A stretch of DNA of 8,320 bases from Anaerolineales bacterium (lineage in GTDB: Bacteria; Chloroflexota; Anaerolineae; Epilineales; JAANWY01), in the NCBI GenBank assembly GCA_018263655.1, contig JAANWY010000150.1:1-8320 (forward strand), read 5' to 3'. Of the stretch, positions 6,711 through 8,320 are shown in pieces; position 1 is the stretch's first letter; every line of letters begins with the position of its first letter. The position numbers and the translations under genes were made by a program. The notes under the pieces were generated by a model that searched no databases, was not told the DNA's origin, and was given only the letters and a program-made list of their open reading frames with translations.

Positions 6711-6841
6711 GCAACTACTCAGACTACCGCCCTCGCAGTTGCGAAATGCGGAAAAATGGGGTCGGTGGGGGGCGGCCGCCCCCCACCGACCCCATTTTTC
6801 CGCACTCTTCTTGTGTAGGCACGAAGTGCCTGAGTAGTTAC
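6711..6841. mobile_element. 131-bp non-autonomous element (MITE-like, possibly IS66-derived)
   Basis: The left end reads GCAACTACTCAG (6711-6722). The right end, read inward on the minus strand, is GTAACTACTCAG (6841-6830). They match at 11 of 12 positions. Exact 8-bp direct repeats (CTCGATTA) flank the ends. There is no coding capacity. The interior holds a 58-bp perfect palindrome (6747-6804) and two small subterminal hairpins (6733-6744 and 6817-6831). IS66-family elements typically begin GTAA and make 8-bp duplications, so mobilisation by an IS66-type transposase is a reasonable inference. No transposase is present in the window. Confidence 0.8.
6747..6804. repeat. 58-bp perfect palindrome at the core of the mobile element
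   Basis: Each arm is 29 bp, with no mismatch and no spacer; the centre lies between 6775 and 6776 within GGCGGCCGCC. The G+C-rich inner part is bordered by an A5 tract (6751-6755) and a T5 tract (6796-6800), so the transcript from either strand would form a strong stem next to U residues. It may act as a bidirectional intrinsic terminator separating the flippase-like gene from the toxin-antitoxin/glycan genes. A perfect spacerless palindrome of this size could also extrude as a cruciform. Confidence 0.9.
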
Positions 6842-6849
6842 CTCGATTA
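6842..6849. repeat. Target-site duplication, right copy, containing the flippase-like gene's stop codon
   Basis: CTCGATTA is identical to 6703-6710. Its last three bases (6847-6849) are the TAA stop of the minus-strand membrane protein gene, so insertion at this site kept the reading frame and stop intact. Confidence 0.8.
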
Positions 6850-7878
6850 TACACGTGGCGATGAGGATGAACAAACAGTGTCCAAGAGCGACTCAGGGCG
6901 AGCCGTTTGCCACGAGAGGCTGAGCGCCCCCAGCACAACCGGCGGCAGAAAGACGATGGCGTAGAGGAGGAAGCTATAGCCTAAGGCGGTGCCGCGCTCA
7001 ACACCGAAGAAGCCCAGGGCCAGGATGCACAGATAGTGGAAGACACCCAGCTTGCCGGGGGCCGAGGGGACGGCGACGCCAACTTGGAGGACGGCCAGGA
7101 GGAATAGGGCGGCGGTCAGAGAGAGATCAATGCCCAGGGCGCGGAAGGTGAAGTAGTTGACCAGGACGCTGAGAGACAAGACGGCGAAGGACCACAGTTG
7201 AAGCTGCAGACCGACGCGGGGGGAGCGCAAGACGTCCAGGCTGCTCAGCGCCAGACCGACACCGCGCCGGACGCGCTCCTGCCACTCGGCCGGCAGAAAG
7301 CGAGCCAATCGGTCTACCAGGCTCATAAGCTGCGATTTGCCGCAGGAGACGACGATGGCGGCGCCGAAGAAAGCACCAGCGAAGGCCGCCAGGCCAACGC
7401 GCGAGTCCTGAAACCAGGCCGGCAGCGCGACCACGGCCGGCATAAAGAGCAGCAGAATCAGCACCATCAGGATATCCAGCCACTTCTCGATGGCGATGGT
7501 GCCCAAGGTCAGGGCGCGACTGCGGTCTTCGCTGCGCCCCATGAAGTAGACGCGAGCGATCTCGCCCGCGCGGGCCGGCACGACGATGTTGAGCATCTGA
7601 CCGATGAGGAGGATGCCGGCCAGGCGGGGGATGCGGAGGCCGGCGTGGTTCGGGTGGTAGAGCAGTTTCCAGCGCACAGCGCGCACGAAGGGGCTGAGGA
7701 AGACCAGGGTAAGGGCCAGGGCGACGAACCGATAGTCGGCCTCCGTAAACGCATCGACGATCTGTCCGACGGGTGTTCCCCGAAAAGCCAACCACAGGAA
7801 GAGCAGGCTAAGGGCTGTCCCCAGGAGGAGGCGTAGGGGGCGAAGGTTCAGTTGTAGTCGTTCAGTCAGCGTTGGCAT
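6847..7878 (-). CDS. Flippase-like integral membrane protein (LPG synthase TM / UPF0104 family)
   Basis: The 343-residue product (ATG at 7878) is very hydrophobic with about eight membrane segments, roughly 15-34, 49-66, 86-101, 132-152, 162-178, 228-245, 253-271 and 281-318. Family signatures are visible: FVRAVRWKLLY (64-74), NIVVPARAGEIARVYFMG (97-114), AIEKWLDI (129-136) and VPSAPGKLGVFHYL (270-283). The family contains the transmembrane part of lysylphosphatidylglycerol synthase and many proteins next to glycosyltransferases that are thought to move or modify lipid-linked intermediates. The same strand and nearby glycan genes fit such a role, but no substrate can be named. The C-terminal soluble aminoacyl-transferase domain of MprF is absent. 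Start choice is uncertain: ATG 7899 and GTG 7965 are also in frame, and none has a Shine-Dalgarno sequence. A TACAAT hexamer (minus strand) ends 6 bp before ATG 7878, so a leaderless transcript is possible. Confidence 0.85.
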   Translation of the reverse strand: MPTLTERLQLNLRPLRLLLGTALSLLFLWLAFRGTPVGQIVDAFTEADYRFVALALTLVFLSPFVRAVRWKLLYHPNHAGLRIPRLAGILLIGQMLNIVVPARAGEIARVYFMGRSEDRSRALTLGTIAIEKWLDILMVLILLLFMPAVVALPAWFQDSRVGLAAFAGAFFGAAIVVSCGKSQLMSLVDRLARFLPAEWQERVRRGVGLALSSLDVLRSPRVGLQLQLWSFAVLSLSVLVNYFTFRALGIDLSLTAALFLLAVLQVGVAVPSAPGKLGVFHYLCILALGFFGVERGTALGYSFLLYAIVFLPPVVLGALSLSWQTARPESLLDTVCSSSSPRV

Positions 7879-7899
7879 GGGAGAATTGTATCGCGACAT

Positions 7900-8022
7900 G
7901 AGTAGAGTTGGTTTGATTTCGGTTGTAAGTTGGGTACTTGGACCGCGATGCTCACGAAGGGGCACGAAAGGGAAAGAGCGCTCTGCCGTATAGTTCGCCT
8001 ATATTGGGCGATCCTCTTGTTG
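7900..8022. other. Intergenic leader between flippase-like gene and repeat array
   Basis: No gene is supported here. A 10-bp palindrome AGAGCGCTCT lies at 7975-7984. A degenerate version of the array's 14-bp linker (GGGCGATCCTCTTGTTG at 8006-8022) directly precedes the first palindromic repeat. No good -35/-10 pair was found on the minus strand. Confidence 0.5.
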
Positions 8023-8320
8023 AACGATTTGCCAAATCGTTCTACAGGCCTCCCGCTTGGCCGATGGCGGCGATTTGTACAACGATTTGCCAAATCGTTC
8101 TACAGGCCTCCGGCTTGGCCGATGACGGCGATTTGTACAACGATTTGCCAAATCGTTCTACAGGCCTCCGGCTTGGCCGATGGCGGCGATTTGTACAACG
8201 ATTTGCCAAATCGTTGGGCGACCTTGTTGAACGATTTGCCAAATCGTTCTACAGGCCTCCGGCTTGGCCGATGGCGGCGATTTGTACAACGATTTGCCAA
8301 ATCGTTGGGCGACCTTGTTG
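8023..8320. repeat. Tandem array of 58-bp and 33-bp units built on a 19-bp palindrome
   Basis: Every unit starts with the perfect palindrome AACGATTTGCCAAATCGTT (9-bp arms, one central base), at 8023, 8081, 8139, 8197, 8230 and 8288. In A units (58 bp; 8023, 8081, 8139 and 8230) it is followed by the same 39-bp linker beginning CTACAGGCC and ending GATTTGTAC. In B units (33 bp; 8197 and 8288) it is followed by GGGCGACCTTGTTG. The order is A-A-A-B-A-B and the array runs to the window end. Linkers are nearly identical: single changes occur in the first and second A units, and the units at 8139 and 8230 are identical. The array is non-coding; short minus-strand ORFs across it are repeat translations. 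Confidence 0.93.

Noticed and set aside
6711..6841. tRNA gene suggested by the three-hairpin cloverleaf outline
   Set aside because: Arm lengths are wrong, the central arm is 29 bp, and no conserved tRNA positions or CCA-like end are present; the flanking duplication identifies a mobile element instead.
7127..7836. Long ORFs of 212-222 codons on both strands over the flippase-like gene
   Set aside because: They are composition-driven shadows; only the 6847-7878 frame shows membrane segments and family motifs.
7866..8300. Minus-strand ORFs of 66-75 codons across the repeat array
   Set aside because: They all translate the same repeat units, have no ribosome sites and differ only by repeat phase.
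8023..8320. CRISPR array
   Set aside because: The sequences between the 19-bp palindromes are themselves nearly identical, not unique spacers, and no cas gene is present.

Overview
The window looks like a chromosomal fragment from a Chloroflexota (Anaerolineae- or Caldilineae-like) bacterium, probably from a metagenome. The reasons are indirect: secreted proteins with Thr-Pro 'TPTPTNT' linkers, cohesin-like and dockerin-like modules outside any obvious cellulosome, a DUF433/DUF5615 toxin-antitoxin pair, moderately high G+C, and tandem palindromic repeats. No RNA gene or phylogenetic marker is present, so the taxonomy is inference.

Left part (1-3278): two divergent genes for exported proteins share a 232-bp control region. 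The minus-strand gene (832 down to beyond position 1) has an uninterrupted frame of 277 codons that runs off the window edge. It encodes a signal-anchor-like N-terminus, a cohesin-like domain and a Thr/Pro/Ser-rich linker. The plus-strand gene (1065-3278) encodes a signal peptide, a TPT linker, an IPT/TIG domain, a CARDB-like domain, an Ig-like domain, a PPC-like domain and two Cys-bracketed dockerin-like modules. A cohesin gene back-to-back with a dockerin gene is the most interesting functional hypothesis here: a two-component cell-surface assembly. Each gene has a recognisable sigma70-type promoter element.

Middle part (3355-6647, all minus): reading from 6647 down, a DUF433 antitoxin-like gene overlaps a DUF5615 PIN-like toxin gene by 4 bp. 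It is followed after 5 bp by a membrane-associated family 2 glycosyltransferase, and after 16 bp by a polyprenyl-phosphate sugar-1-phosphate transferase. The last two would start and extend a lipid-linked glycan for exopolysaccharide or surface polysaccharide. The toxin-antitoxin pair sits directly upstream, apparently in the same transcription unit.

Right part (6703-8320): a 131-bp non-autonomous mobile element with 12-bp imperfect inverted ends, an exact 8-bp target duplication and a 58-bp perfect palindrome at its core lies between the antitoxin gene and a flippase-like membrane protein gene (LPG-synthase TM/UPF0104 type). It inserted exactly at that gene's stop codon, and the target duplication preserves the stop. 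Upstream of the flippase-like gene is an array of 58-bp and 33-bp units, each beginning with the same perfect 19-bp palindrome, which continues past the window end.
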